A stretch of DNA of 64,000 nt from Actinobacteria bacterium OK074 (GTDB taxonomy: Bacteria; Actinomycetota; Actinomycetes; Streptomycetales; Streptomycetaceae), in NCBI GenBank assembly GCA_001298575.1, contig LJCV01000088.1, positions 1 through 64,000 of the forward strand. Reading direction: 5' to 3'. The notes beneath the pieces are model-generated. The model saw only the letters and a program-made list of their open reading frames with translations, was not told where the DNA came from and ran no database searches. The stretch's first letter is position 1, and every line of letters begins with the position of its first letter. The position numbers were made by a program, and so were the translations under genes. This document shows, piece after piece, positions 24,676 through 32,765 of this stretch.

Positions 24676-25923
24676 ATGGGGTTCGTCGAGCGTTACGGCG
24701 CCGCCTTCGGCCGTTCCAAGGCCCTGCTGCTGCGCATGTCGGGGCTGCTGGCCGCCGAGTCGGAGGCCGAGGGCGCCTGGATCGCCGACACCACCGGGCG
24801 CCGCTGGCTGGACTTCGGCTCCTTCGGCGTCCACCTGGTCGGCCACCGGCATCCGCGGCGGACCGCGGCGGCGCGGGACCAGCTGGGGCGGATGGGCCTG
24901 TCGGGCAAGATCCTCGGCAACGCCGAGGCGACCCGGTGCGCCGAGGCGCTGATCGGCGTCGCGCCGCCGGGCCTGGACCAGGTCGCCTTCGCCAACAGCG
25001 GTGCGGAGGCGGTGGAGATGGCGATGAAGATGGCCGCCCTGTCCACCGGGCGCGCCGAGTTCGCCGCGCTGCGCTCCTCCTACCACGGCAAGACGGCGGG
25101 CGCCCTGCACCTGTCCGACACGTACGCGGTGCGCTCCCCGCTGCCGCTCGCGGCGAAGGCGCACTTCCTGGAGCCGGGCGACCTGGTCCAGGCCCGCCGG
25201 GTGCTGTCCGGCGGCACGGTCGCGGCGGTCTTCGCCGAACCGGTGCGCGGCGAGGGCGGGGTGCTCCCGGTCGACCCGGGCTACCTGGCCGCCCTGCGCG
25301 AGATCTGCCGCGAGACCGGGACCCTGTTCGCGCTGGACGAGATCCAGACGGGCCTGGGCCGGTGCGGCCGGATGTGGCGCTCGGCCGACGACTGCCCGCC
25401 GGACCTGCTGCTGGCCGGCAAGGTCCTGGGCGGCGGCCTGGTCCCGGTGGCCGCGGTCGTGTACTCCGGCGCCCGCATCGGCGGCGCCGCCCTGGACCCG
25501 GTGGTGCTGGCGTCCTCCTTCGCGGGCGGCGCCCTGGCCGGCCGGGTCGGCGCCGAGGTGGTGGACCTGGTCCGGCAGGAGGAGTTCCTCGCCGAGGTGC
25601 GGCGGCTCGGCACGTCGGCCCGTGAACGCCTCGACGAGCTGCTGGGCGGCGACCCGAGGATCCGGGAGGTGCGCGGCGAGGGCCTGATGATCGGGCTCGA
25701 CACGGCCTCCCCCGGTGTCGCCGGACAGATCGTGCTGGAGGCCGCCAAACACGGGGTCCTGGTCAGCTTCTGTCTCAGCGCCCCGCACGTCCTGCGGGTC
25801 TACCCCCCGGCCGTGATCGGCCAGGACGACCTCGACCGGGGGCTCGACACGATCGCGGCCGCGGTCGCCGCCGTACCCGAGATGGACCGGACGCCCAACA
25901 CGCCCGTACCGGCGAACATCTGA
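24676..25923 (+). CDS. Class III PLP-dependent aminotransferase
   Basis: The 415-aa protein has class III landmarks: FANSGAEAVEMAMK, SYHGKTAGALHLS, EPVRGEGGVLP, FALDEIQTGLGRCG (Asp221) and LLAGKVLGGGLVPVAA with PLP Lys249. It resembles ornithine/putrescine/GABA-type omega-aminotransferases, which move amino groups between amino acids and aldehydes or ketones. It could install or remove an amino group on a product precursor such as a homoserine-derived or sugar aldehyde. It is tightly coupled to the preceding gene. Confidence 0.9.
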   Translation: MGFVERYGAAFGRSKALLLRMSGLLAAESEAEGAWIADTTGRRWLDFGSFGVHLVGHRHPRRTAAARDQLGRMGLSGKILGNAEATRCAEALIGVAPPGLDQVAFANSGAEAVEMAMKMAALSTGRAEFAALRSSYHGKTAGALHLSDTYAVRSPLPLAAKAHFLEPGDLVQARRVLSGGTVAAVFAEPVRGEGGVLPVDPGYLAALREICRETGTLFALDEIQTGLGRCGRMWRSADDCPPDLLLAGKVLGGGLVPVAAVVYSGARIGGAALDPVVLASSFAGGALAGRVGAEVVDLVRQEEFLAEVRRLGTSARERLDELLGGDPRIREVRGEGLMIGLDTASPGVAGQIVLEAAKHGVLVSFCLSAPHVLRVYPPAVIGQDDLDRGLDTIAAAVAAVPEMDRTPNTPVPANI

Positions 25924-25954
25924 CCCACCGTCACACAGCGAAAGAGGCAGCACC

Positions 25955-26401
25955 GTGCCCGTAGTCCGTACCGAGGTCGAGATCGACGGCGCCCCGCTGG
26001 AGCACGTGTGGACCGTACTGTGCGATTTTGAGGCACACGCGGGCTACATGGACGACGTGCTCGGCATCCGCTTCCTGGAGCGCGGCCCGGACACCGCGCT
26101 CAGCTCCTGGCGGGTCCTGCTCAACGGCAGCGAGCTGACCTGGGACGAGCGCGACGTCTTCACCCCGATGCGCCGCATCGACTTCGACCAGACCGACGGC
26201 GACCTGGAGGTCTTCCGCGGCTACTGGGAACTCCAGGAGATCCCGGGCGGGGTCCGCGTGGTCCTGGAGATCGAGTTCGACATCGGCATCCCCTCGCTGG
26301 CCGAGGTCCTCGACCCCATCGGGATCCAGGCCATCGAGTCCAACTCCCGCAGCATGCTGGCCGCCATCCGCGACCGCCGACCGTCGCCGGTGTCGTCGTG
26401 A
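25955..26401 (+). CDS. SRPBCC (START/COQ10-like) ligand-binding protein
   Basis: The 148-aa protein has helix-grip order: VRTEVEIDGAPLEHVWTVLCDFEAHAGYMDDVLGIRFLERG, then paired strands WRVLLNGSELTWDERDVF and MRRIDFDQTDGDLEVFRGYWELQEI, and a long C-terminal helix. The family binds hydrophobic or aromatic ligands and includes polyketide cyclases and lipid carriers; no polyketide genes are present here. GTG start with AAAGAGG. It overlaps the downstream SDR gene (GTGA), so the two probably act on the same substrate. Confidence 0.82.
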   Translation: MPVVRTEVEIDGAPLEHVWTVLCDFEAHAGYMDDVLGIRFLERGPDTALSSWRVLLNGSELTWDERDVFTPMRRIDFDQTDGDLEVFRGYWELQEIPGGVRVVLEIEFDIGIPSLAEVLDPIGIQAIESNSRSMLAAIRDRRPSPVSS

Positions 26402-27492
26402 CCGCCCTGCGGCTGCTGGTCACCGGCATCGGCGGCGCGGTCGGCGGCGGACTGGCCGACGCGCTGGCGGCGGCCCCGCCCTGGGCGGAGGTGGTCGGCG
26501 TCTTCAGCGGGGAGCGCTCCCGGGACGCCTTCACGGCCCGCTCCCCGGAGGCGGTACGGGCCCGGGTCCGCCCGGTCGTGCGCGACCTCGCCGACGGCCC
26601 GGCGACCCTGGCGCTGGCCGCCGAACTCGGCCCGGCCGCGCGGACGGTGGTGGTCCACGCGGCGGCCAACGTGAGCTGGACGGCGTCCCTGGAGGCGGCC
26701 CGGCACGGCAACGTGGAGGTCACCCGGAACGTCGCCGAACTGGCCCGCGCGCTCGGCCCCGGCACCCGGTTCGTCTACGTCTCCTCCGCCTACACCGCGA
26801 CCGACGGCTGGGAGTACCGCAACACCTACGAGGCCACCAAGGCGGAGGCCGAACGCCTGCTGCGCTCGGCGTACGCCGATCTGGACCCGGTGGTGTTCTC
26901 GTGCAGCCTCGTCGTCGGGCACAGCCGTACCGGGGCGATCGGCCGGTTCCACGGCATCTACCCGCTGCTCGGGCTGATCGACCGGCACGAACCGCCGCTG
27001 CTGCCGGGCGGACGGGACCGCCGGATCGACATCGTGCCCGTCGACTGGGTGGCCGCGGAACTGGCCGCGCTGCTGCGCCGGGTGGCCGACGGCGGCCCGG
27101 TGGCGGACGTCGTGGCGGCCTCGGGCCCGTCGGCGCCCCTGCTGGGCGAACTGGTCACCGGGGCCGTGGCGGCGCTCAACCGGGCGCGGGCGCAGGCGCA
27201 GCGGGCACCCGTGCGCGATCTCGACCTGGTGCCGTTCCGCCGCTGGGAGTTCCTGCGCCGTTCGCTGGACGCCTGGCAGGTGCGCGGCATCCCGATGCCC
27301 GACCGGGCGCTGCTCGACCGGCTGATCGGCGTGTACCGGCCCTACTTCGAGGACGACCGGGTGCTGCCGCCGGCCGGCACCGTCGAGCCCTGCCCGCCCT
27401 GGCCGGAGTACCTGGACGCGGCGGTCGGCTACTGGTTCGCGCAACAGCCCCGCCGGTCCAGGGCGCTCCAGCGCGCGGGCGGCGCGGGATGA
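26398..27492 (+). CDS. Extended SDR / NAD-dependent epimerase-reductase
   Basis: The 364-aa protein has a Rossmann start LLVTGIGGAVGGGLADAL, VVHAAANVSW, FVYVSSAYTATDGWEYRNTYEATKAEAE (Tyr-x3-Lys) and HSRTGAIGRF. This is close to male-sterility/thioester-reductase-type extended SDRs that reduce acyl thioesters or act on acyl alcohols, but no carrier protein is nearby. The last 80 residues contain a WEFLRRSLDAWQVRG segment typical of acyl-reductase lids. GTGA overlap with the upstream SRPBCC gene. Confidence 0.82.
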   Translation: MTALRLLVTGIGGAVGGGLADALAAAPPWAEVVGVFSGERSRDAFTARSPEAVRARVRPVVRDLADGPATLALAAELGPAARTVVVHAAANVSWTASLEAARHGNVEVTRNVAELARALGPGTRFVYVSSAYTATDGWEYRNTYEATKAEAERLLRSAYADLDPVVFSCSLVVGHSRTGAIGRFHGIYPLLGLIDRHEPPLLPGGRDRRIDIVPVDWVAAELAALLRRVADGGPVADVVAASGPSAPLLGELVTGAVAALNRARAQAQRAPVRDLDLVPFRRWEFLRRSLDAWQVRGIPMPDRALLDRLIGVYRPYFEDDRVLPPAGTVEPCPPWPEYLDAAVGYWFAQQPRRSRALQRAGGAG

Positions 27493-28433
27493 TCCCCGCC
27501 TGGCCCGCCCTGGCCGCCGTGGGCCTGCTGTGCGCGGTGGAGGCGCGGGAGGCCCGTACGACGGTGGCGGCCGTCGCCTCGCTGGGCCGGGGTCCGGCGG
27601 TGCGTGCGGCCGTGCTGCCCGCGCTGGCGCTCGTGACGCTGACGGGTGCGGCGGTGACCGTCCTGGTCCTGCTGCCCCGGCGCTGGGCGGAACCGTCCGG
27701 TGGCGTCGTGGTCCTGGTGGCCGGGCTGCAGTGGCTGCTGTGGGCCGCGCGCCGGGAGCTGGGAGCGGTGCCGTCACGGGACGAGGTGACGGTGTTCGAC
27801 GAGGTCGCAAGCCGCCCGGCGGCCGTCCGTACCGCGATGGCCGGGGCGCTGCTGCGGGCGGGCGGGGAGACGCTGGTGGTGGCGACCGCGGTCGCGGCGG
27901 CCGGAGTCCCCCGGCTGTGGCTGCCGCCGCTGGTCCTGCTCGTCGTGGCCGCGGCCGTCGTACCCGGTTTTGAGGGACGCCATCCGGCGGCCGTCGCCTG
28001 CGGTATCACCGGCCGCCGTGCCCCGACCGTGCTGCCCGAACGCAAGGTCAAGGCCGCGGTCGCGGTCCTGCTGACCGCCACGGGTGCGGTCGCCGTGACC
28101 TCGGGTGCGGTCGGTGTGCCGCTCGCGCTGCTGCTGCCCGGCGCGGGACTGTTCGCCCTCACGAAATTGCGCGCCCGCCGCGAGGCGGTCCCGCCCGCCC
28201 CCGGCCACAGGGCGCGCGTCTCTCCCGCCCGTGCCCTGCGGGACTTCGTCCTCGGCGACGACCTCGCCGTGTGGTGGGCCGCCGCCGCGCTGGTCGTGGC
28301 CGTGCGCCTGCCCTGGGCCGCCTTCCACCGGGGTCCTGCCGCCGCCCTCCTGCTCACCGCCCTGCTGGCCGCCCTGATCGGCGGTACGGCACGGCGTCGC
28401 CCGCGTACCGAATCTCCCGGAGGAGACCGCTGA
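27489..28433 (+). CDS. Polytopic membrane protein of unknown function
   Basis: The 314-aa protein has about eight hydrophobic segments, Ala/Leu/Val-rich, with short Arg-rich loops and a cytosolic Arg-rich C-terminus. No transporter or enzyme motif was recognised; a UbiA-type Asp-rich motif is absent. It is coupled by ATGA to the SDR gene and by TGATG to the MetY-like gene, so it belongs to the cluster. It may be an exporter component or an immunity protein. Confidence 0.8.
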   Translation: MIPAWPALAAVGLLCAVEAREARTTVAAVASLGRGPAVRAAVLPALALVTLTGAAVTVLVLLPRRWAEPSGGVVVLVAGLQWLLWAARRELGAVPSRDEVTVFDEVASRPAAVRTAMAGALLRAGGETLVVATAVAAAGVPRLWLPPLVLLVVAAAVVPGFEGRHPAAVACGITGRRAPTVLPERKVKAAVAVLLTATGAVAVTSGAVGVPLALLLPGAGLFALTKLRARREAVPPAPGHRARVSPARALRDFVLGDDLAVWWAAAALVVAVRLPWAAFHRGPAAALLLTALLAALIGGTARRRPRTESPGGDR

Positions 28434-29770
28434 TGCCGGACCACGACACTCCCGTCCGCCCCGACCGGAAGGCGTACCGCACCGCGAGGTCCGCCACCAT
28501 CCACGGCGGCTACGAATGGCGCCTGGGCATCACGCCGCCGGTCGTCACCCCGATCTTCCAGACCGCCGCCTTCGAACTGCCCAGCACCGCCGCGGCGGCC
28601 GGGATCTTCGACCTCCAGCAGGACGGCCACGCCTACTCGCGCCTCAACAACCCGACCTGTGACGTGCTGGAGGAGCGCATGTCCGCGGTGGACGGCGCCG
28701 CCGCCGCGCTCGCCGTCGCCTCCGGGCAGGCCGCCATCGCGCTGGCGCTGCTGAACCTGTGCCAGGCGGGCGACAACATCGTCAGCTCCGACGAGCTGTA
28801 CGGCGGCACCTGGAACCTGCTGGCCAACACCTTCGCCCGGTTCGGCATCGAGGTGCGCTGGGTCAGCCCCGGCAACCCGAAGAACTTCGCCGAGGCGAGC
28901 GACGAGAACACGCGCTGCTTCTTCGGCGAGACCCTGCCCAACCCGCGGCTGCGGATCTTCCCCGTCGAGGAGGTCGCCGAGCTGGCCGAGGGGCTCGGGG
29001 TGCCGCTGGTGCTGGACAACACGATGCTGCCCTACGTCTGCCGGCCGATGGAGCACGGCGCCCACCTCGTCGTCTACTCGGCGACCAAGTACATCGGCGG
29101 GCACGGCTCGACGCTGGGCGGGCTGATCCTGGACTCGGGCCGCTTCGACTGGGAGGCGCACGCCGGACGGCACCCCCTGCTGACCACGCCGGACGCGGCG
29201 CACGGGGGTGTGGTGTGGACCCGTACGGGCCTGGACCTGGACAGTCCGCTGGGCCGCAGCCCGTACCTCCTCAAGGCCCGGGAGACGCTGTTGCGGGATC
29301 TCGGGCCCTGTCTGAGCCCGTTCAACGCGTGGCTGCTGCTCCAGGGCCTGGAGACGCTGCCGCTGCGGATGCGGGCGCACGGGGAGAACGCCCGGCGGGT
29401 CGCGGACTACCTCCAGGGGCATCCGCGGGTGGCGTCCGTGCGCTACCCGGGGCTCGCGAGCGGCGACGAGGCGCGGCTGACCGAGCGGTATCTCGGCGAC
29501 AACGGCGGCCCGTTGGTGCAGTTCGAGCTGATCGGCGGCCGGGAGGCGGGCTGCCGTTTCATCGAGGCGCTGCGGCTGGTCTCCCACGTCACCAACATCG
29601 GTGACGTCCGCTCGCTGGCCACCCACCCGGCCTCCACCACGCACGCCCAGCTCCCCGAGGCCGACCAGCTGGCCGCCGGGGTCACGCAGGGTTCGATCCG
29701 CCTGGCCGTCGGCGTCGAGGACGCCGAGGACCTGCTCGCCGACCTCGAAAGGGCACTCGGGGCATCATGA
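28433..29770 (+). CDS. Cys/Met-metabolism PLP enzyme, O-acetylhomoserine sulfhydrylase-like (MetY-like)
   Basis: The 445-aa protein has YSRLNNPTCDVLEERM, SDELYGGTWNLL, VVYSATKYIGGHG (PLP Lys), SPFNAWLLLQGLETLPLRM and a C-terminal THAQLPEADQLAAGV, matching O-acetylhomoserine aminocarboxypropyltransferases. These catalyse gamma-replacement of O-acyl-homoserine by a thiol, and some specialised members use other nucleophiles. Start ATG 28433 overlaps the upstream TGA with GGAGGAG before it. Together with the MetX-like enzyme at 30519 it forms a self-contained homoserine activation and substitution module. Confidence 0.9.
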   Translation: MPDHDTPVRPDRKAYRTARSATIHGGYEWRLGITPPVVTPIFQTAAFELPSTAAAAGIFDLQQDGHAYSRLNNPTCDVLEERMSAVDGAAAALAVASGQAAIALALLNLCQAGDNIVSSDELYGGTWNLLANTFARFGIEVRWVSPGNPKNFAEASDENTRCFFGETLPNPRLRIFPVEEVAELAEGLGVPLVLDNTMLPYVCRPMEHGAHLVVYSATKYIGGHGSTLGGLILDSGRFDWEAHAGRHPLLTTPDAAHGGVVWTRTGLDLDSPLGRSPYLLKARETLLRDLGPCLSPFNAWLLLQGLETLPLRMRAHGENARRVADYLQGHPRVASVRYPGLASGDEARLTERYLGDNGGPLVQFELIGGREAGCRFIEALRLVSHVTNIGDVRSLATHPASTTHAQLPEADQLAAGVTQGSIRLAVGVEDAEDLLADLERALGAS

Positions 29771-30522
29771 ACCGACCGCTCGTCGCACTCGCCTGCGCCA
29801 CCGAGACCTGGGACGGCGTCCCGCACGCCGCGGTCCGCCACGCCTACATCGCCGCGCTGGAACAGGTCGCCGACTGCACGGTGGTCCTGCTCCCGGGCAC
29901 CGGCGCCCTGCCGCCGGAGGTGCTCGGGCGCTTCGACGGCCTCGTCCTGGGCGGGCACGAGAGCAATGTCGCCCCGGACCGCTACGCCGGAGCGCCCTGC
30001 CGGGGCCCCTTCGACCCCGGCCGCGACACCCTCGCCCTGACGGCGATCCCGGCGGCCGTGACCGCCGGGCTGCCGCTGCTCGGCATCTGCCGGGGTCTCC
30101 AGGAGATCAACGTGGCCTACGGCGGCACCCTGCGCGACCTCGGCACGGCCGCGCACCGCGAGGACCTCTCCCTGCCCAGGGACGAGCAGTACCTCCCCGC
30201 CCACGAGGTCCGGATCAGCCCCGGCGGCACCCTGCACCGGCTGCTCGACGGCGCCGACCGGGCCCGCGTCAACTCGCTGCACGGCCAGGCCGTCGACCGC
30301 CTCGCCCCCGGGCTGCGGGCCGAGGCGACCGCCCCCGACGGCGTGGTGGAGGCCCTGTCCGTGCCGGGCGCGCCCGCCTTCGCGCTCGGTGTGCAGTGGC
30401 ACCCCGAGTGGTACGCGGCCACCGACCCCGTCTCCCGCCCCGTCTTCGAGGCGTTCGGCGCCGCCGCGGCCCGGCGGGTGGACCGGCGGGAACTCATGAC
30501 CACAGGCGGAGGGCGGCGATGA
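29767..30522 (+). CDS. Class I glutamine amidotransferase / gamma-glutamyl hydrolase (peptidase C26, PuuD-like)
   Basis: The 251-aa protein has LLGICRGLQEINVAYGGTL (nucleophile Cys108), VNSLHGQAVD and GVQWHPEW (catalytic His/Glu). The family removes gamma-glutamyl groups (as PuuD does in putrescine catabolism) or supplies ammonia from glutamine. In this setting it may release a gamma-glutamyl-protected amine intermediate. It lies ATGA-coupled between the MetY- and MetX-like genes. Confidence 0.88.
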   Translation: MNRPLVALACATETWDGVPHAAVRHAYIAALEQVADCTVVLLPGTGALPPEVLGRFDGLVLGGHESNVAPDRYAGAPCRGPFDPGRDTLALTAIPAAVTAGLPLLGICRGLQEINVAYGGTLRDLGTAAHREDLSLPRDEQYLPAHEVRISPGGTLHRLLDGADRARVNSLHGQAVDRLAPGLRAEATAPDGVVEALSVPGAPAFALGVQWHPEWYAATDPVSRPVFEAFGAAAARRVDRRELMTTGGGRR

Positions 30523-31670
30523 CGAACGGATTCCCCGCCCCCGTCAGCCGCCACCTGCGCACCGCCGTCCTGTTCCCGCCGGACCGGCCGCTGCGCCTGG
30601 AGTCGGGCGGCGTGCTCTCCCAGGTCAAGGTCGCCTACGAGGAGTTCGGCCGCCCCGACCCGCGGCGCGAGAACACGGTGTTCGTCTGCCACGCCCTCAC
30701 CGGCACCTCGCACGTCGCCCGCCACTCCCCCGACGACCTGCCCGGCTGGTGGGAGGAGATGGTGGGCCCCGGGCGCCCCATCGACACCGACCACCTGCAC
30801 GTCGTCTGCGCCAACGTGCTGGGCGGCTGCGCGGGCACCACGGGCCCCTGGAGCCCGGGGCCGACGGGCCGGTCCCTCGCCGCGGACTTCCCCGACGTCA
30901 CGGTGGGCGACATGGTGGCCTTGCACCGGGCGCTCCTGCGCCACCTGGGCAGTACGGGGCTGCGCGCGGTGGTGGGCGGTTCGCTCGGCGGCATGCAGGC
31001 CCTGGAGTGGCTGTTGCGCCACCCCGGTGACGCGCGCCAGTTCCTGCTCATCGCCACCGGGGCCCGGCTGTCCGCCGACGGTCTCGCCGCGCACGCGGCG
31101 GGCCGCGCCGCCATCCGCGCCGACCCGCACTTCGCCGGCGGCCACTACGGCGAACGGCCCGGCGGTCCCGGACCCGCCGGCGGCCTCGGCGTGGCCCGGA
31201 TGATCGCGCACCTGACGTACATGTCGCCCGGCTCGCTGGAGACCAAGTTCGGCCGCCGCCGCCAGCCCGGCCCGGCGGCCGGGGACCCCGCGTACGGCCC
31301 CTACGCCGTCGAGCGCTACCTCGAACACCAGGCCGACTCGTTCGTGGCCCGCTTCGACGCCAACAGCTATCTGCGGCTGACGGCGGCCATGGACCGCTAC
31401 GACGCCTTCGCCCGCCCCGCCGTCCTCCCGGTGGTCGCCCCGCCGGACGTCCAGGTGTTCAGCTTCGCGTCGGACCGGCTGTTCGGGGCGGCGGACACCG
31501 ACCACCTCATGGCCCGGCTGTCGGCGCTGGGCCTGCCGCTGGCCCACCACCGCGACGGCTCCTCGGAGGCCGGGCACGACGCCTTCCTGCTCCGGGTCCC
31601 GGGCTACCTCACCGCCGTCGCGGACGCCCTCGCCGCGCACGACAGCCCCCGGCTCGTCTCCCGGACCTGA
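30519..31670 (+). CDS. Homoserine O-acetyltransferase homologue (MetX-like)
   Basis: The 383-aa alpha/beta hydrolase-fold protein has VFVCHALTGTSHVA, VVCANVLGGCAGTTGPWS, AVVGGSLGGMQALEWLL (nucleophile Ser), YLRLTAAMDRYD and the Asp/His pair in SDRLF and EAGHDAF. MetX activates L-homoserine with acetyl- or succinyl-CoA; related proteins such as DcsE in cycloserine biosynthesis acetylate serine. It is the last gene of the rightward arm and converges with the pirin gene. Placement beside a MetY-like enzyme makes an O-acyl-homoserine intermediate likely. Confidence 0.9.
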   Translation: MTNGFPAPVSRHLRTAVLFPPDRPLRLESGGVLSQVKVAYEEFGRPDPRRENTVFVCHALTGTSHVARHSPDDLPGWWEEMVGPGRPIDTDHLHVVCANVLGGCAGTTGPWSPGPTGRSLAADFPDVTVGDMVALHRALLRHLGSTGLRAVVGGSLGGMQALEWLLRHPGDARQFLLIATGARLSADGLAAHAAGRAAIRADPHFAGGHYGERPGGPGPAGGLGVARMIAHLTYMSPGSLETKFGRRRQPGPAAGDPAYGPYAVERYLEHQADSFVARFDANSYLRLTAAMDRYDAFARPAVLPVVAPPDVQVFSFASDRLFGAADTDHLMARLSALGLPLAHHRDGSSEAGHDAFLLRVPGYLTAVADALAAHDSPRLVSRT

Positions 31671-31700
31671 AGAGCCGGGCCGTGGTGGGCGGGCGGCCGG

Positions 31701-32666
31701 TCAGCGGACCCGGCCGCGCGGCTTCAGCGGCACCGCCGGGAGCTGGGGCGCGGGCAGCGGGGCGCCGTCGTAGCCGACGACCTCGCCGAAGCGGGAGCCG
31801 GTGGCCCAGTCGGCGCGGGCCCGGGCGATCTCGTCCTGGGTCCGGCCGATGAAGTTCCACCACATGATCAGTTCCTCCTCGAACGGCTCCCCGCCCAGGA
31901 GCATCAGCCCCGCGTCCGAGGCGGCCCGCAACGGGAGTTCGGTGCGCCCGCAGCCGAGGTAGAGCATCGAGCCGGGCAGCACCGGCACGCCGTCGACGTG
32001 CGCCTCGCCGGACATGCACAGGACCGCGTACTCGAAGTCCGGTTCCAGCGGCAGGCGCAGGGCGGCGCCTGCCGTGAGGGTGAGGTCGGCGCCGACGATC
32101 GGGGTGTACGTGGTGCCGGACGAGCGGGCGCCGTCCACCTCGCCCAGGATCAGGGTCGCCGTCAGGCCGGGCGCGGTGACGACCGGGAGTTCGGCGTGGT
32201 GCTCGAAGTGCGGGTCGGTGTGGCGGTGCGCGTCCGGCAGCGCGACCCACAGCTGGGCGCCGTGCAGGAGGCGGGCGTGCGACTTGGGGCTCTCCTCCGA
32301 GTGGCTGATCGCCCGGCCGGAGGTCATCAGGCCCAGCTCGCGCGGCCGGATGGTCTGGAGGCTGCCCGTGGAGTCGCGGTGCAGCACCTCGCCCTCGTGC
32401 AGCCAGCTGACCGTCTGCAGGCCCATGTGCGGATGCGGCGGGACCTGCATGCCGGGCTCGTCGGCGATGTCGTCCGGACCGTAGTGATCGACGAACGCCC
32501 AGGCGCCCACCATCCGGCGCCCCAGGTTGGGCAGCAGCCGCCGCACCTCGGTGGACTCGCCGAGCTTGACCCGGCGGGGGCTGAGAAGCTCCCGCACCGG
32601 CTCCGCCACCACGAACCCCCGGCCACCGCACACCGCGGGCACGGCCTCGCGATCAAGATTGCTCAT
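31701..32666 (-). CDS. Pirin family protein
   Basis: The 321-aa bicupin has the pirin metal-site pattern PPHPHMGLQTVSWLHEGEVLHRDS and RAISHSEES, then the C-terminal cupin half. Pirins are nuclear or cytosolic iron proteins, some with quercetin 2,3-dioxygenase activity; the role in Streptomyces is not settled. ATG 32666 is taken as the start. It converges with the MetX-like gene 30 bp away and is not obviously part of the cluster. Confidence 0.92.
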   Translation of the reverse strand: MSNLDREAVPAVCGGRGFVVAEPVRELLSPRRVKLGESTEVRRLLPNLGRRMVGAWAFVDHYGPDDIADEPGMQVPPHPHMGLQTVSWLHEGEVLHRDSTGSLQTIRPRELGLMTSGRAISHSEESPKSHARLLHGAQLWVALPDAHRHTDPHFEHHAELPVVTAPGLTATLILGEVDGARSSGTTYTPIVGADLTLTAGAALRLPLEPDFEYAVLCMSGEAHVDGVPVLPGSMLYLGCGRTELPLRAASDAGLMLLGGEPFEEELIMWWNFIGRTQDEIARARADWATGSRFGEVVGYDGAPLPAPQLPAVPLKPRGRVR

Positions 32667-32765
32667 GGGACCCAACCTAGTACTCCCGCGGGACTTCATC
32701 GGTCCCGCGGGAGCACCTGGCAGATCGTCGAGCGCCGACGGCCGGATCGGCGCCGCCGCGGCGCG

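Noticed and set aside
31674..31700. GC-rich inverted sequence between the MetX-like and pirin genes as a terminator
   Set aside because: The stem is short and interrupted; a terminator is expected between convergent genes, but I cannot define it reliably.
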